DNA from: Flavobacterium sp. RSP15
GTDB taxonomy: Bacteria; Bacteroidota; Bacteroidia; Flavobacteriales; Flavobacteriaceae
Direction: 5' to 3'
NCBI RefSeq assembly: GCF_003968755.1
Contig: NZ_RYDL01000001.1
Span: 186,001 to 250,000, forward strand
Length of the DNA: 64,000 nucleotides
Each line of letters begins with the position of its first letter. The stretch's first letter is position 1. Positions 1-8,497 of the stretch are shown in pieces. The notes under the pieces are model-generated. The model was given only the letters and a program-made list of their open reading frames with translations, had not been told where the DNA came from and did no database searches. The position numbers and the translations under genes are program-made.

Positions 1-2
1 TT

Positions 3-1292
3 TACATCCAGCTTATTTTAATTTTTATTATTACTGTGAGTGTTGCAGGAGTTTTTCCAGCTGTTTACGTGGCTAATTTTGAGACTTTAAAAGTACTAAA
101 AGGTAATTTTGGGAGAAGCAAAAGTGGTATTTGGTTGCGTAACGGAATGCTGATTCTTCAATTTGCTATTGCTAGTTTTTTTATTGTCGGTTCTTATATT
201 GTTTATGATCAGGTCACTTATTTAGCGAATAAAGATTTAGGATTCAAAGGCGATCAAGTAGTTGCTATAAGGTGGTTTAAATCAAAGGACATTGCAACTC
301 ACAAAGATGCGAATCAATTAATCTTTAAAAAATATCAAACCATAAAATCGGAAATCGTAAAAATTCAAGGCATTCAACAAATTTCAACAGGAACTTTTAA
401 GTTTGGTGGAGGAAATGATAATAGTAGCAGTTTTTCCTATAATGGAGAAAACATTCAGGCTAACAACTTAGCTATAGATTACAATATGCTTGACATGATG
501 CAAATTAAAATCAAAGAAGGTAGGAATATTTCTGAAAAATTAGCCTCGGATAGTATCAATTCAATGCTGATTAATGAAACAGCATTGAGCATGATGAAAG
601 AGAAAAATCCTATTGGGAAAGAGGTACTTTGGCAAGGTAAAAAGTTAAAAATAATAGGGGTTGTCAAAGATTTTAATTTGTTGAGTCCACAATCAAAAGT
701 TCCTCCTATGGTTTTCTTTCATCTGAAAACCAATGACTGGCTATTAGGAAATTTGAACAATATTTATGTGAAAATTGATGCAAATAACTCTGGGCAAACT
801 TTAGCAAAAATTGAGGAATTCTGGAAAGAAAATGTAGATCAAGAGTATCCGTTTAAATATGATTTTGTAGACAAACAATATGCAAGAACATATGAATCTT
901 ATGTAAAACAAAAGAACCTATTTTCATTGCTAAATTTTGTGGTGATTGGCATTGCTCTTTTTGGTTTGTTTGCTTTGGCTTCGTATTCGATACAAAGTAG
1001 GATGAAAGAAATAGCCATCCGTAAAACCCTTGGTGCAGAAACGAATGCGCTACTGAAAGAATTGTCTAAACAATATATTTTGTATTGCATCATTGGTTTT
1101 TTAATTGCTTTGTTTCCAGTGTATTATTTGTTGAACAAATGGCTCGAAAATTTTGCCTTTAGGATTGACATCACTGTATTTCCATTTATTTTTGGATTCC
1201 TCATACTATTAGTTTTAACATTGATAATTGTGCTTTTAAAAGCGTATACGGCAACCCGAGTTAATGTTTTACATTACTTAAAATACGAATAA
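3..1292 (+). CDS. MacB/FtsX-family ABC transporter permease, C-terminal part (5' end outside window)
   Basis: The reading frame is open from base 3, and the translation before the first in-window ATG (36) matches the middle of the next gene, so this is the last 429 residues of a protein of about 800 residues cut by the window edge. It contains the end of the first FtsX domain, a periplasmic MacB-PCD-like domain, and a C-terminal FtsX domain with four membrane segments (around 905-1000, 1070-1125 and 1180-1245). FtsX/MacB permeases in Bacteroidota do not move small solutes across the inner membrane; they couple cytoplasmic ATP hydrolysis to periplasmic work or efflux. It ends 2 bases before the next permease, so the two are almost certainly co-transcribed. 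Its last third is nearly identical in DNA to that of its neighbour. The ATPase partner is not in the window. Confidence 0.9.
   Translation, partial: YIQLILIFIITVSVAGVFPAVYVANFETLKVLKGNFGRSKSGIWLRNGMLILQFAIASFFIVGSYIVYDQVTYLANKDLGFKGDQVVAIRWFKSKDIATHKDANQLIFKKYQTIKSEIVKIQGIQQISTGTFKFGGGNDNSSSFSYNGENIQANNLAIDYNMLDMMQIKIKEGRNISEKLASDSINSMLINETALSMMKEKNPIGKEVLWQGKKLKIIGVVKDFNLLSPQSKVPPMVFFHLKTNDWLLGNLNNIYVKIDANNSGQTLAKIEEFWKENVDQEYPFKYDFVDKQYARTYESYVKQKNLFSLLNFVVIGIALFGLFALASYSIQSRMKEIAIRKTLGAETNALLKELSKQYILYCIIGFLIALFPVYYLLNKWLENFAFRIDITVFPFIFGFLILLVLTLIIVLLKAYTATRVNVLHYLKYE
852..1117 (+). repeat. Near-identical 266-bp segment, copy 1 (pair with 3272-3537)
   Basis: These 266 bases differ from 3272-3537 at only four positions (890, 953, 1028, 1048), while DNA on either side in the two permease genes is much more diverged. 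Three differences are silent and one changes Ala to Val. The segment encodes the start of the last FtsX domain. The sharp edges suggest recent gene conversion between tandem paralogues rather than uniform conservation. Confidence 0.9.
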
Positions 1293-1294
1293 CC

Positions 1295-3712
1295 ATGCTA
1301 AAAAATTGGACACGAATATTTTTATACCATCTCAAAAACGAGAAGCTTTTTTCGGCTTTGAATGTTTTCGGACTAGCAATAGGAATTGCAGGCTTAATTT
1401 TCGCTTTACTATATTGGAACGACGAACAAAGTTATGACGCCTGGAATCCCGAAAAAGACAAAGTGCATCAGGTTTTAGTAGAGTTAACAGGAATGCCCGT
1501 TTTTTCAGATTGTGCTTTATTCCTAAAACCTATTTTAGATAAAGATGCTAATGTAGAAAAGATCGTTTATGCTGACAGTTGGTATCAAAAGGATAAAATT
1601 ATCTACAAAGGCAAGAAAGAAATAGTTGATAAAATTATCAATGTTGAAGCTGATTTCTTTTCGCTATTTCCATTCGAAATTATTAAGGGAGATGCTGTTT
1701 CGGCATTAAAAGATGATTCAAGTGCTGCTATTTCAGATGATATTGCTAAACGAGTTTTTGGTAACGAAAATCCAATTGGAAAACAAATAAAATGTTTGGA
1801 TCAAATGTTTGTGGTACGCGCTGTGTATAATATTCCAGGGAATTCCTCAATTGCTCCAGATGTCGTGATGAATAAAATGAAAGAATGGACGAGTGGGAAT
1901 ACGACATCTCCTTTTGTCCTTAAATTACTTTTAAAAGTTAAAGATCCGTCAAAAATTGAGAATACTCGAAAGAGCTTGGAAAGAATGTATAATGGCGATT
2001 TCATTGAAAGAATAGCTAAGCTGGAGGGGTTTACTCCCGAGGAAATGGCTAAGAAAATAGGTTATTTTAATGTAGTTATAGAGCCACTTTCAGAAGCGAG
2101 ATTACATTCTATTGCAGATGGATATCCTGAAGGCAGAGGGAATTATCAGTTTTTGTTGATTATGGTCGGGTTATCTGTTTTAATACTCATTCTTTCGATT
2201 GTAAATTATATCAATTTGGCTACAGCTAATGCAGTTAAACGTGCTAAAGAAATTGGGGTTCGTAAAGTTGTGGGTGCTTCAAAAAGTACTATTGTTATTC
2301 AATTTATTTTTGAAACTGCTCTAATAAGTTTGTTTTCGATTTTACTAGCATTGGTTATTGTTGAGTTGACTTTGCCGTATTACAACGATTTTTTAAATAA
2401 GAGTTTACGAATAATTGGCAGTCAGTTTTATCTGCAATTAATTTTGATTTTCAGTATTACAGTTTTGGTGGCAGGAATACTTCCAGCCGTTTATGTTGCT
2501 AATTTTGAAACTTTAAAAGTTCTGAAAGGCAATTTTGGAAGAAGTAAAAACGGAACCTGGTTGCGTAACGGAATGTTGATTTTCCAGTTTATGGTGGCTA
2601 CTTTCTTTATTGCTGGTTCTTATATTGTGTATCAGCAAATCGATTATCTAACTAATAAAGATTTAGGCTTTAAAGGAGATCAAGTGATTGAAATAAATTT
2701 GAATTTTCCTAATTCCGATTATGAAGTGAAAAAGGTTGGACAAAATATTTACAACAAATACAGTACTATTAAACAAGAATTGGCTAAAATAAAAGGAGTT
2801 GAACAATCTTCTACAGGTCTGGTTTCATTCGATGGTTCAGACGATTCATTAGGTGGAGTATTGTATAAAGAAGAGCTTTTTAAAGGACGAACAATTGCGG
2901 TAGATTACGATTTGCTCGAAATGATGAAAATTAAAGTCATAAAAGGTAGGGGACTTGATAAAAAATACGCTAAAGACACCATTACTTCTGTACTAATTAA
3001 TGAAACAGCCCAAAAATTAATGAGTATGAAAGACCCAATTGGACAAGAAATTATTGTTAAAGAACGAAAGTTAAAAATCATAGGAGTTGTTAAAGATTTT
3101 AATTTATTAAGTCCTGAAGTAGAGGTGTCAGGAATGTATTTCTATCATCTTAAAACGGTAGATATTGCTCAAAACATCAATAAGGTTTTCGTAAAACTAA
3201 AATCGGATAATATTGAAAATACGATTGCTGATATTGACAAATTATGGGCAACGGTTGATACTGACTACCCATTTAAATATGATTTTGTAGACAAACAATA
3301 TGCAAGAACCTATGAATCTTATGTAAAACAAAAGAACCTATTTTCATTGCTAAATTTTGTGGTGATTGGCATCGCTCTTTTTGGTTTGTTTGCTTTGGCT
3401 TCGTATTCGATACAAAGTAGGATGAAAGAAATAGCCATCCGTAAAACTCTTGGTGCAGAAACGAATGTGCTACTGAAAGAATTGTCTAAACAATATATTT
3501 TGTATTGCATCATTGGTTTTTTAATTGCTTTGTTTCCTACTTATTATTTGTTGAATATGTGGTTAGAGAATTTTGCTTTTAGAATTGAAATGACCTTATT
3601 TCCATTCCTTTTTGGTTTTATAATACTATTGGTTTTAACGTTAATCATTGTTTTGTCAAGAGCCTATCAAGCAACAAAAACAGATGTTTTGAAATATTTA
3701 AAATATGAATAA
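1295..3712 (+). CDS. MacB/FtsX-family ABC transporter permease, full length
   Basis: An 805-residue protein with the duplicated layout of the large Bacteroidota FtsX permeases: a first membrane helix (about residues 21-41, motif FGLAIGIAG), a periplasmic MacB-PCD-like domain to about 280, a first FtsX domain (helices near 284-305, 337-358, 380-400), a second helix and periplasmic domain (about 428-670), and a final FtsX domain (about 682-800). The conserved FtsX stretch RAKEIGVRKVVGAS is seen near residue 320 and its counterpart RMKEIAIRKTLGAE near 710. It sits between a paralogous permease and a TolC-like protein that starts inside its 3' end, which suggests a trans-envelope export or envelope-stress unit. 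Substrate is not predictable. The first ATG gives the expected N-terminal helix, so I keep it. Confidence 0.93.
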   Translation: MLKNWTRIFLYHLKNEKLFSALNVFGLAIGIAGLIFALLYWNDEQSYDAWNPEKDKVHQVLVELTGMPVFSDCALFLKPILDKDANVEKIVYADSWYQKDKIIYKGKKEIVDKIINVEADFFSLFPFEIIKGDAVSALKDDSSAAISDDIAKRVFGNENPIGKQIKCLDQMFVVRAVYNIPGNSSIAPDVVMNKMKEWTSGNTTSPFVLKLLLKVKDPSKIENTRKSLERMYNGDFIERIAKLEGFTPEEMAKKIGYFNVVIEPLSEARLHSIADGYPEGRGNYQFLLIMVGLSVLILILSIVNYINLATANAVKRAKEIGVRKVVGASKSTIVIQFIFETALISLFSILLALVIVELTLPYYNDFLNKSLRIIGSQFYLQLILIFSITVLVAGILPAVYVANFETLKVLKGNFGRSKNGTWLRNGMLIFQFMVATFFIAGSYIVYQQIDYLTNKDLGFKGDQVIEINLNFPNSDYEVKKVGQNIYNKYSTIKQELAKIKGVEQSSTGLVSFDGSDDSLGGVLYKEELFKGRTIAVDYDLLEMMKIKVIKGRGLDKKYAKDTITSVLINETAQKLMSMKDPIGQEIIVKERKLKIIGVVKDFNLLSPEVEVSGMYFYHLKTVDIAQNINKVFVKLKSDNIENTIADIDKLWATVDTDYPFKYDFVDKQYARTYESYVKQKNLFSLLNFVVIGIALFGLFALASYSIQSRMKEIAIRKTLGAETNVLLKELSKQYILYCIIGFLIALFPTYYLLNMWLENFAFRIEMTLFPFLFGFIILLVLTLIIVLSRAYQATKTDVLKYLKYE
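3272..3537 (+). repeat. Near-identical 266-bp segment, copy 2 (pair with 852-1117)
   Basis: Second copy of the 266-bp near-identical block, 2420 bases downstream of the first and in the same place in the second permease gene. Unequal crossing over between the copies would fuse the two permeases into one chimeric gene. Confidence 0.9.
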
Positions 3713-5018
3713 AGAAACAGTTATAACACTTTTATTTTTAATTTTTAGTGCTTTTGCCAGCGGTCAAGAAAATTCTTGGTCGCTTACAAAATGCATGGAA
3801 ACGGGTTTGCAGAATACGATCGAAATAAAAATTAGGCAGCTAGAAATAAAAATAACAGAGCGATCACAAAATTCGGTTTTAAATCGAATGTTGCCAACGA
3901 TCGATTTAAATGGACAACAAGGGTACATTTTAGGTTCCACGATTGACCCAGCCACTAATGCAAGGGTAAGTTCTAATTTTCAAAGTGATAATTTTTATCT
4001 CAATGCCAGAACGAATCTGATTGATTTCGGCGCATTTGCGAATGCTCAAAAAGATAAAATCAATATCGAACAAGCCAAAGCCGAAAAAGAAGTTTTAGAA
4101 AACGAATATAAACTGCAGCTTTTGGAAAGCTATTATCAGGCACTTTATACTCAGGAATTATCTAAAATCCAAAATGAACAACTGAAACAAGCTGCTTTTA
4201 ATTTGGACAGAGTAACTAAAGAAGTAGCAATTGGTAGCAAACCTCAAAGCGATTTGTATGATATGCAATTGAGCTTTTCGGAGGAAGAAAACCGAAATTT
4301 GGAAACCGAACAATTGTATGCTATTAAAAAAATGCAATTGTTCCAATTGATGAATATTAGCGATGCGGGTCTTTCGGATGCAGTGGTGTTGGAGTCTTAT
4401 TTTAACGAAAGAGCCACCGAAGATTTTGATCAACAAATATTTAATCCTAAAATAAAGCTTGCGGAACTCCAATACGAAAACAGTTTGAAATCGATTCGTG
4501 TAGAACGCGCGCTCAATTTACCGGTGTTATCAGCCTATTATGGGTTTTCCTCTTTTTATTATAAAACTTTAAACCAGATGAATTCAAACACGGATGCTTT
4601 TTTCACTCAATTAGAAGCGAATAAAAGTCACCAGATAGCAATGCAATTGACAATTCCGGTTTTCAACGGATTTAGGAATGCTAAAAAAATTAGTGTTTCA
4701 AAAATAGTTAGTGAAAAGACAAATCTGGTTATCGAACAGACAAAACAAGTCTTGCGCAATCAAATTGAATTAGAAAATCAAAACAAAAGAAATTATACGG
4801 AGTTTCAAGATAAATTGAACCAAAAACAGTCTTATGCGAAGGCATCTCTGGCCACTACCCAAGCCAAATTTGAAAGTGGAAAAGTGGAAGCTATTTTATA
4901 TTCATCAGTAAAAAATCAATTTATTTCTGCAGAATATGAAGTGCTAAAAAACAACCTTCGGCTGCAATATGTAGACCTGAAGATTAATTTGTTAAGAAAG
5001 GATCGGTTGTATAAATAA
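3705..5018 (+). CDS. TolC-family outer membrane efflux protein
   Basis: A 437-residue protein with a Sec signal peptide (first 20 or so residues, hydrophobic LLFLIFSAFA core, cleavage probably before the QENS stretch) followed by two repeats of long amphipathic helices with short beta segments, the layout of TolC-like outer-membrane channels. TolC proteins trimerise to form a tunnel across the outer membrane and periplasm. The start codon overlaps the end of the upstream permease by 8 bases, so the genes are translationally linked. No membrane-fusion (HlyD-type) gene lies between them in the window. A terminator-like hairpin follows at 5121. Substrate unknown. Confidence 0.9.
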   Translation: MNKETVITLLFLIFSAFASGQENSWSLTKCMETGLQNTIEIKIRQLEIKITERSQNSVLNRMLPTIDLNGQQGYILGSTIDPATNARVSSNFQSDNFYLNARTNLIDFGAFANAQKDKINIEQAKAEKEVLENEYKLQLLESYYQALYTQELSKIQNEQLKQAAFNLDRVTKEVAIGSKPQSDLYDMQLSFSEEENRNLETEQLYAIKKMQLFQLMNISDAGLSDAVVLESYFNERATEDFDQQIFNPKIKLAELQYENSLKSIRVERALNLPVLSAYYGFSSFYYKTLNQMNSNTDAFFTQLEANKSHQIAMQLTIPVFNGFRNAKKISVSKIVSEKTNLVIEQTKQVLRNQIELENQNKRNYTEFQDKLNQKQSYAKASLATTQAKFESGKVEAILYSSVKNQFISAEYEVLKNNLRLQYVDLKINLLRKDRLYK

Positions 5019-5120
5019 AGACTGATATTTAAAATCATTCACAATCTTTTAGAAACAACTTCTTTATATCCTGCATGAAATGGTTCGTAAACAGTTTCGT
5101 ATGGACCACCATAATTTGCA

Positions 5121-5156
5121 AACCTTCAAAGTCATTTGATTTTGAAGGTTTTTTTC
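5121..5156 (+). terminator. Rho-independent terminator of the permease/TolC operon
   Basis: Perfect 10-bp stem (aaccttcaaa at 5121-5130 pairing with tttgaaggtt at 5141-5150), 10-base loop, then a T run. It lies about 100 bases after the tolC-like stop codon. Confidence 0.75.
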
Positions 5157-5282
5157 TAAAAAAAAATAGTTTATATCATTTATCTCAAATCATTTTTAGT
5201 TTCATAGCCGATAATTTTATAGGCTAAACAAGTATTCACAAGAAGGAAAAAATATATGTTTCATGTAAAGTATAGACCTACA

Positions 5283-5349
5283 CGATTTTTAAAACCTCAG
5301 GTCAGTCACTCCTGCAAGGTTTATAAAATCGTATACGCCTTTTTTTTTA
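5283..5349. repeat. Imperfect long hairpin, probable dispersed palindromic repeat or terminator
   Basis: The arms at about 5283-5301 and 5311-5331 pair imperfectly over 19-21 bases and are followed by a T run at 5340-5348. A similar motif (acctacaaggtttttagaat) occurs at 7092-7111, so both flanks of the decayed kdp genes carry pieces of what looks like the same repeat family. Confidence 0.5.
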
Positions 5350-5376
5350 CCTAATGAAACCCTGTTTTTTTGAGAA

Positions 5377-5405
5377 AAGTCTATCATTTTGATAGGCTTT
5401 TTTTA
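5377..5405 (+). terminator. Terminator-like hairpin
   Basis: The stem aagtctatc / gataggctt (one G-U pair) with a short loop is followed by a run of T residues. No gene obviously ends just before it, so it may be left over from a lost gene. Confidence 0.5.
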
Positions 5406-5519
5406 TGCCCTTTTTTGGTACGTAAGCCGTAAGTTGTTTGCTTACTTGACATTAGTTGTGATTGTGATTTCTTGGAACACCTTTTGGCATAAGCGATGAA
5501 GAACATAAAATTCATTCTA

Positions 5520-6453
5520 ATGAAAAATCAAGTAAATACTATTTACAAACAGGCAGAACGATTTGCCGAAATCACAAAAACCGCAATCCTTAGCGGAAAA
5601 ATTGTGCGGGCAAAAAAACATTGCGCTTCAGGCAGGGAACGTTTTTCCTGAGGATACGGCGCAACGAGTGATTGCTATTTCATCTAAAGGAGGAACGCCG
5701 TTGGTGGTGGTCAAAAACAACCAAGTGCAAGGGGTTATCGAATTGCAGGATATTATTAAAACGGGAATGAAAGTACGTTTTTAGCGTTTGCGTAAAATGG
5801 GGGTGAAAACCGTGATGGTTACCGGAGATAATCCGCTTACCGCCAAATTTATTGCAGAAGCTGCTGGTGTTGATGATTTTATTGACGAAGCCAAGCCTAA
5901 GGATAAGATGAACTAAATCAAAAACGAGCAACAAAACGGGAAACTCGTGGCCATGATGGGCGACGGTACGAATGATGCACCTGCTTTAGCACAAGCCGAT
6001 GTATGTGTTGCGATGAACAGCGGAACACAAGCTACCAAAGAAGTCGGAAACATGGTTGATCTAGACAATGATCCAACCAAGTTAATTGAAATTATTGAAA
6101 TTGGTAAACAATTGTTGATGACCTGAGGGACGCTTACTACTTTCTCGATTGCGAATGATGTTGCCAAATATTTTGCTATTGTCCCAGCGCTTTTCATTAC
6201 GGCGATTCCCGCACTGGAAGGTTTGAATATCATGCGTTTGCATAGCCCGGAAAGTGCTATTTTAGCAGCGGTAATATTTAATCCGATTACAATTCCGATA
6301 TTGATTCCACTGGCATTAAAAGGAATTGATTATAAGCCGATTGGCGCGAGTTCCATCCTAAAAAGAAACCTGTTGATTTACGGTTCAGGTGGATTGATTG
6401 TTCCTTTTATCGGAATTAAATTGATCGATATGGCAGTGGCTTTATTTATGTAA
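5520..6453 (+). pseudogene. kdpB: kdpB remnant: potassium-transporting P-type ATPase B subunit, 5'-truncated with three in-frame stops
   Basis: From about 5620 one continuous frame matches the C-terminal half of KdpB, the ATP-hydrolysing subunit of the high-affinity K+ pump. Seen in order are GGTPLVVV, the [11 protein letters not shown] and [14 protein letters not shown]-domain motifs, and the C-terminal membrane region ([24 protein letters not shown]). The frame is broken by TAG at 5782-5784, TAA at 5914-5916 (where KdpB normally has Tyr in KMNY) and TGA at 6124-6126 (normally Arg in LLMTRGTL), with no frameshift. The N-terminal half, including the phosphorylated DKTGT motif, is absent. 5520-5620 is scrambled and may be a fused remnant of the 5' end. 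A Gly-to-Cys change in the usual ADVGVAMNSG motif also points to relaxed selection. Non-functional with high confidence. Confidence 0.92.
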
Positions 6454-6462
6454 AAATACAAT

Positions 6463-6485
6463 GAGACGTTGCAATGCAACGTCTC
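6463..6485. repeat. Perfect 11-bp-arm palindrome between kdpB remnant and kdpC
   Basis: The sequence gagacgttgca, one base, then its exact reverse complement. The motif resembles short dispersed palindromes common in bacterial intergenic DNA. It sits 10 bases before the kdpC start and could affect its translation. Confidence 0.8.
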
Positions 6486-6494
6486 TACAAAAAA

Positions 6495-7043
6495 ATGAAA
6501 AATATATTTTCAATATTAAAATTGACCTTATTTATGGTCGTTTTATTAGCGGTTATTTATCCAATGGCGATTTTTGGAATTGCTCAATTGGCCTCAAACA
6601 AAGGAAAAAGAGAAATTATTTTAGTAAACGGAAAAGTAGTAGGCTATCAAAAAATTGGACAAAAATTCGATAAATCCAATTACTTTTGGGGTAGACCTTC
6701 GGCGGTGGATTATAACGTGGCAGGAAGCGCTGGAAGTAACAAAGGACCCAGTAATGCGGAATATCTGGTTTTGATACAAAAGAGAATTGATACGTTTTTG
6801 ATCGTTCATCCGTATTTGAAAAAAGGAGCAATTTTTGCCGATATGGTTACGGCTTCGGGAAGTGGATTGGACCCGAATATTTCCCCGGAAGGAGCTTTAA
6901 TTCAGGCGCAACGAGTGGCCAAAGAAAGAAAGTTATCAAAAGTAAAAGCTCTGGTAGAAACTAAAATTAATAAGCCAATAATAATGGGTACTTCAACAGT
7001 TAATGTTCTGGAATTGAATGTAGCTTTGGATGCGTTGAAATAA
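6495..7043 (+). CDS. kdpC: Potassium-transporting ATPase subunit C
   Basis: A 182-residue protein typical of KdpC, the membrane-anchored accessory subunit of the KdpFABC pump: one N-terminal membrane helix (about residues 7-28), then a periplasmic domain with the family motifs YFWGRPSA, GSNKGPSN and ASGSGLDPNISPEGA. KdpC is thought to raise the ATP affinity of KdpB. I start at 6495 because an upstream in-frame ATG at 6474 lies inside a palindromic repeat and the protein from 6495 begins like other KdpC proteins. The gene looks intact although kdpB just upstream is broken and kdpA is missing, so without copies elsewhere it has no partner. The reading frame may simply not have decayed yet. Confidence 0.93.
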   Translation: MKNIFSILKLTLFMVVLLAVIYPMAIFGIAQLASNKGKREIILVNGKVVGYQKIGQKFDKSNYFWGRPSAVDYNVAGSAGSNKGPSNAEYLVLIQKRIDTFLIVHPYLKKGAIFADMVTASGSGLDPNISPEGALIQAQRVAKERKLSKVKALVETKINKPIIMGTSTVNVLELNVALDALK

Positions 7044-7148
7044 TGTTCCCTCCCTCATCAAAATGACAAATTGGAACGGAAAAAAATTAATACCTACAAG
7101 GTTTTTAGAATCCTTTCAGGAAAATAAAAAACTTTTTTACCCCAAAAG

Positions 7149-7277
7149 GCCTAGCCCCGATAGAAGGGAAAATCCTTTTGTCTCGTTTTTTTTAACGAGA
7201 TAAAAGATTGGAATGATAGCGGGATTAGCTCTTAAAATAAATAATGAGGATGAGATTGCTTCGTTCCTCACAATGAC
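7149..7277. repeat. Composite decayed intergenic repeat (same family as 13330-13453)
   Basis: 7149-7238 runs from an agccccgatag box through a tctcgtt/aacgaga hairpin (7181-7200) to gcgggattagctcttaaaat, which matches tgcgggaaatagctcctaaaat at 13432-13453 closely. 7251-7277 (tgagattgcttcgttcctca and following) matches 13384-13410 with one mismatch over 27 bases. The repeat runs into the start region of the next gene. Confidence 0.8.
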
Positions 7278-7284
7278 TAAAACA

Positions 7285-8361
7285 ATGAAAAAAATAATAG
7301 TTACTGCTTTAATAGCTTTAGGATCTACAACAATTAATGCTCAAGAAACCTGTAAAAGTCCATTGACGTTCTCAGGATATTTAGAAACGTATTACAGTTT
7401 TGATTTTGGGAATCCAGACCATCATGTGCGTCCGGGATTTTTTTACAGTCATAATAAGCACAATGAAGTCAATTTGAATTTAGGTCTTTTGAAATTGAAT
7501 TATTCCAAAGATAATATTCGTGCTAATTTTGCTTTAATGGCCGGAACGTATGCCCAATATAATTTAGCCTCAGAACCAGATTTGTTGAAAAACCTATATG
7601 AGGCGAATGTTGGGCTAAAAATTTCGAAAGGCCACAATCTGTGGGTTGATGCGGGAATTATGCCCTCTCATATTGGTTTTGAAAGTGCCATTGGGAAAGA
7701 TTGCATGACTGTGACACGAAGTATTTTGGCCGATAATTCTCCGTATTATGAAACGGGAGTAAAAATTGCGTATACCTCTAAAAGTGAAAAATGGTATTTG
7801 GCGGCACTGTATCTAAACGGGTGGCAACGCATTCAGAAAATTGACGGGAACCAGACTCCGGCTTTTGGAACACAAATTACGTATAAACCAAATGCTAAAA
7901 TGGCATTGAACTGGAGTACTTATATAGGGAACGAACAACCGGATACCGACAGAAAATGGCGTTATTTTAATAATTTTTACGGGCAATTTAAAGTATCTAA
8001 AACGACAAGTCTGATTGCTGGTTTTGATATTGGTGCGCAACAAACCGCAACAAAAAATGGCCTATATGACATTTGGATTTCACCTGTTTTGATGGCGCAA
8101 TACAAGCCAACCCCTAAAATTCAATTGGCTGCAAGAGCGGAATATTATCAGGATGAAAAAGGGGTTATTATTGCTACAGAAACAGAAAACGGATTTAAAA
8201 CGTATGGTTTTTCGGCTAATTTTGATTATTTGGCAGCAGACAATATGATGTTTAGAATAGAAGCCAGAACTTTGAACAGTAAAGACGATATCTTTTTGAA
8301 AAACCACAATCCAATAGATAGTAATGTGTTTTTGACGACTTCTTTGGCGATTTCGTTTTAG
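7285..8361 (+). CDS. Outer-membrane beta-barrel porin, OmpL/BBP2-like, kdp-associated
   Basis: A 358-residue protein with a signal peptide (MKKIIVTALIALGS, cleavage after INA) and alternating beta strands ending in the aromatic C-terminal pattern SLAISF of outer-membrane barrels. The opening SGYLETYYSFDFGNP resembles BBP2 (putative beta-barrel porin 2) proteins, which in Bacteroidota often follow kdpC and presumably let K+ cross the outer membrane (inference). Longer starts at 7213 and 7273 are possible in frame, but that upstream part is translated from a dispersed repeat, and the ATG at 7285 gives a clean signal peptide. With kdpB broken, its role in K+ uptake here is doubtful. Confidence 0.85.
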   Translation: MKKIIVTALIALGSTTINAQETCKSPLTFSGYLETYYSFDFGNPDHHVRPGFFYSHNKHNEVNLNLGLLKLNYSKDNIRANFALMAGTYAQYNLASEPDLLKNLYEANVGLKISKGHNLWVDAGIMPSHIGFESAIGKDCMTVTRSILADNSPYYETGVKIAYTSKSEKWYLAALYLNGWQRIQKIDGNQTPAFGTQITYKPNAKMALNWSTYIGNEQPDTDRKWRYFNNFYGQFKVSKTTSLIAGFDIGAQQTATKNGLYDIWISPVLMAQYKPTPKIQLAARAEYYQDEKGVIIATETENGFKTYGFSANFDYLAADNMMFRIEARTLNSKDDIFLKNHNPIDSNVFLTTSLAISF

Positions 8362-8497
8362 ATTTTAAAAATAGAATTTTACCATTAAGAGATTAAATTT
8401 CATTGAGCAAATGCATAATTCTTCTTAATTTCTCCTATGTTAGGGTGTTTTACAAGAAAAATCATTTTTGCCTATGAAATAAAATGTTTTTAGTTCT

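Larger units (their letters stand above)
5019..5519. other. Non-coding stretch with three hairpins between the efflux operon and the decayed kdp locus
   Basis: No convincing gene. It holds three stem-loops: the terminator at 5121-5156, a long imperfect hairpin at 5283-5331 (arms built on cgattttt-aaaacct and aaggttt-ataaaatcg) followed by a T run, and a shorter T-tailed hairpin at 5377-5404. The last 110 bases before 5520 show no clear promoter. The kdpA gene that would be expected before kdpB is not here. Confidence 0.6.

Noticed and set aside
5520..6453. Stop-codon recoding (for example selenocysteine or readthrough) in kdpB
   Set aside because: Three different stop codons occur, the 5' half including the phosphorylation site is missing, and conserved residues are altered; decay explains all.
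7213..7284. Upstream extension of the porin to ATG 7213 or 7273
   Set aside because: These codons lie in a dispersed repeat and would bury the signal peptide; 7285 gives a clean signal sequence.
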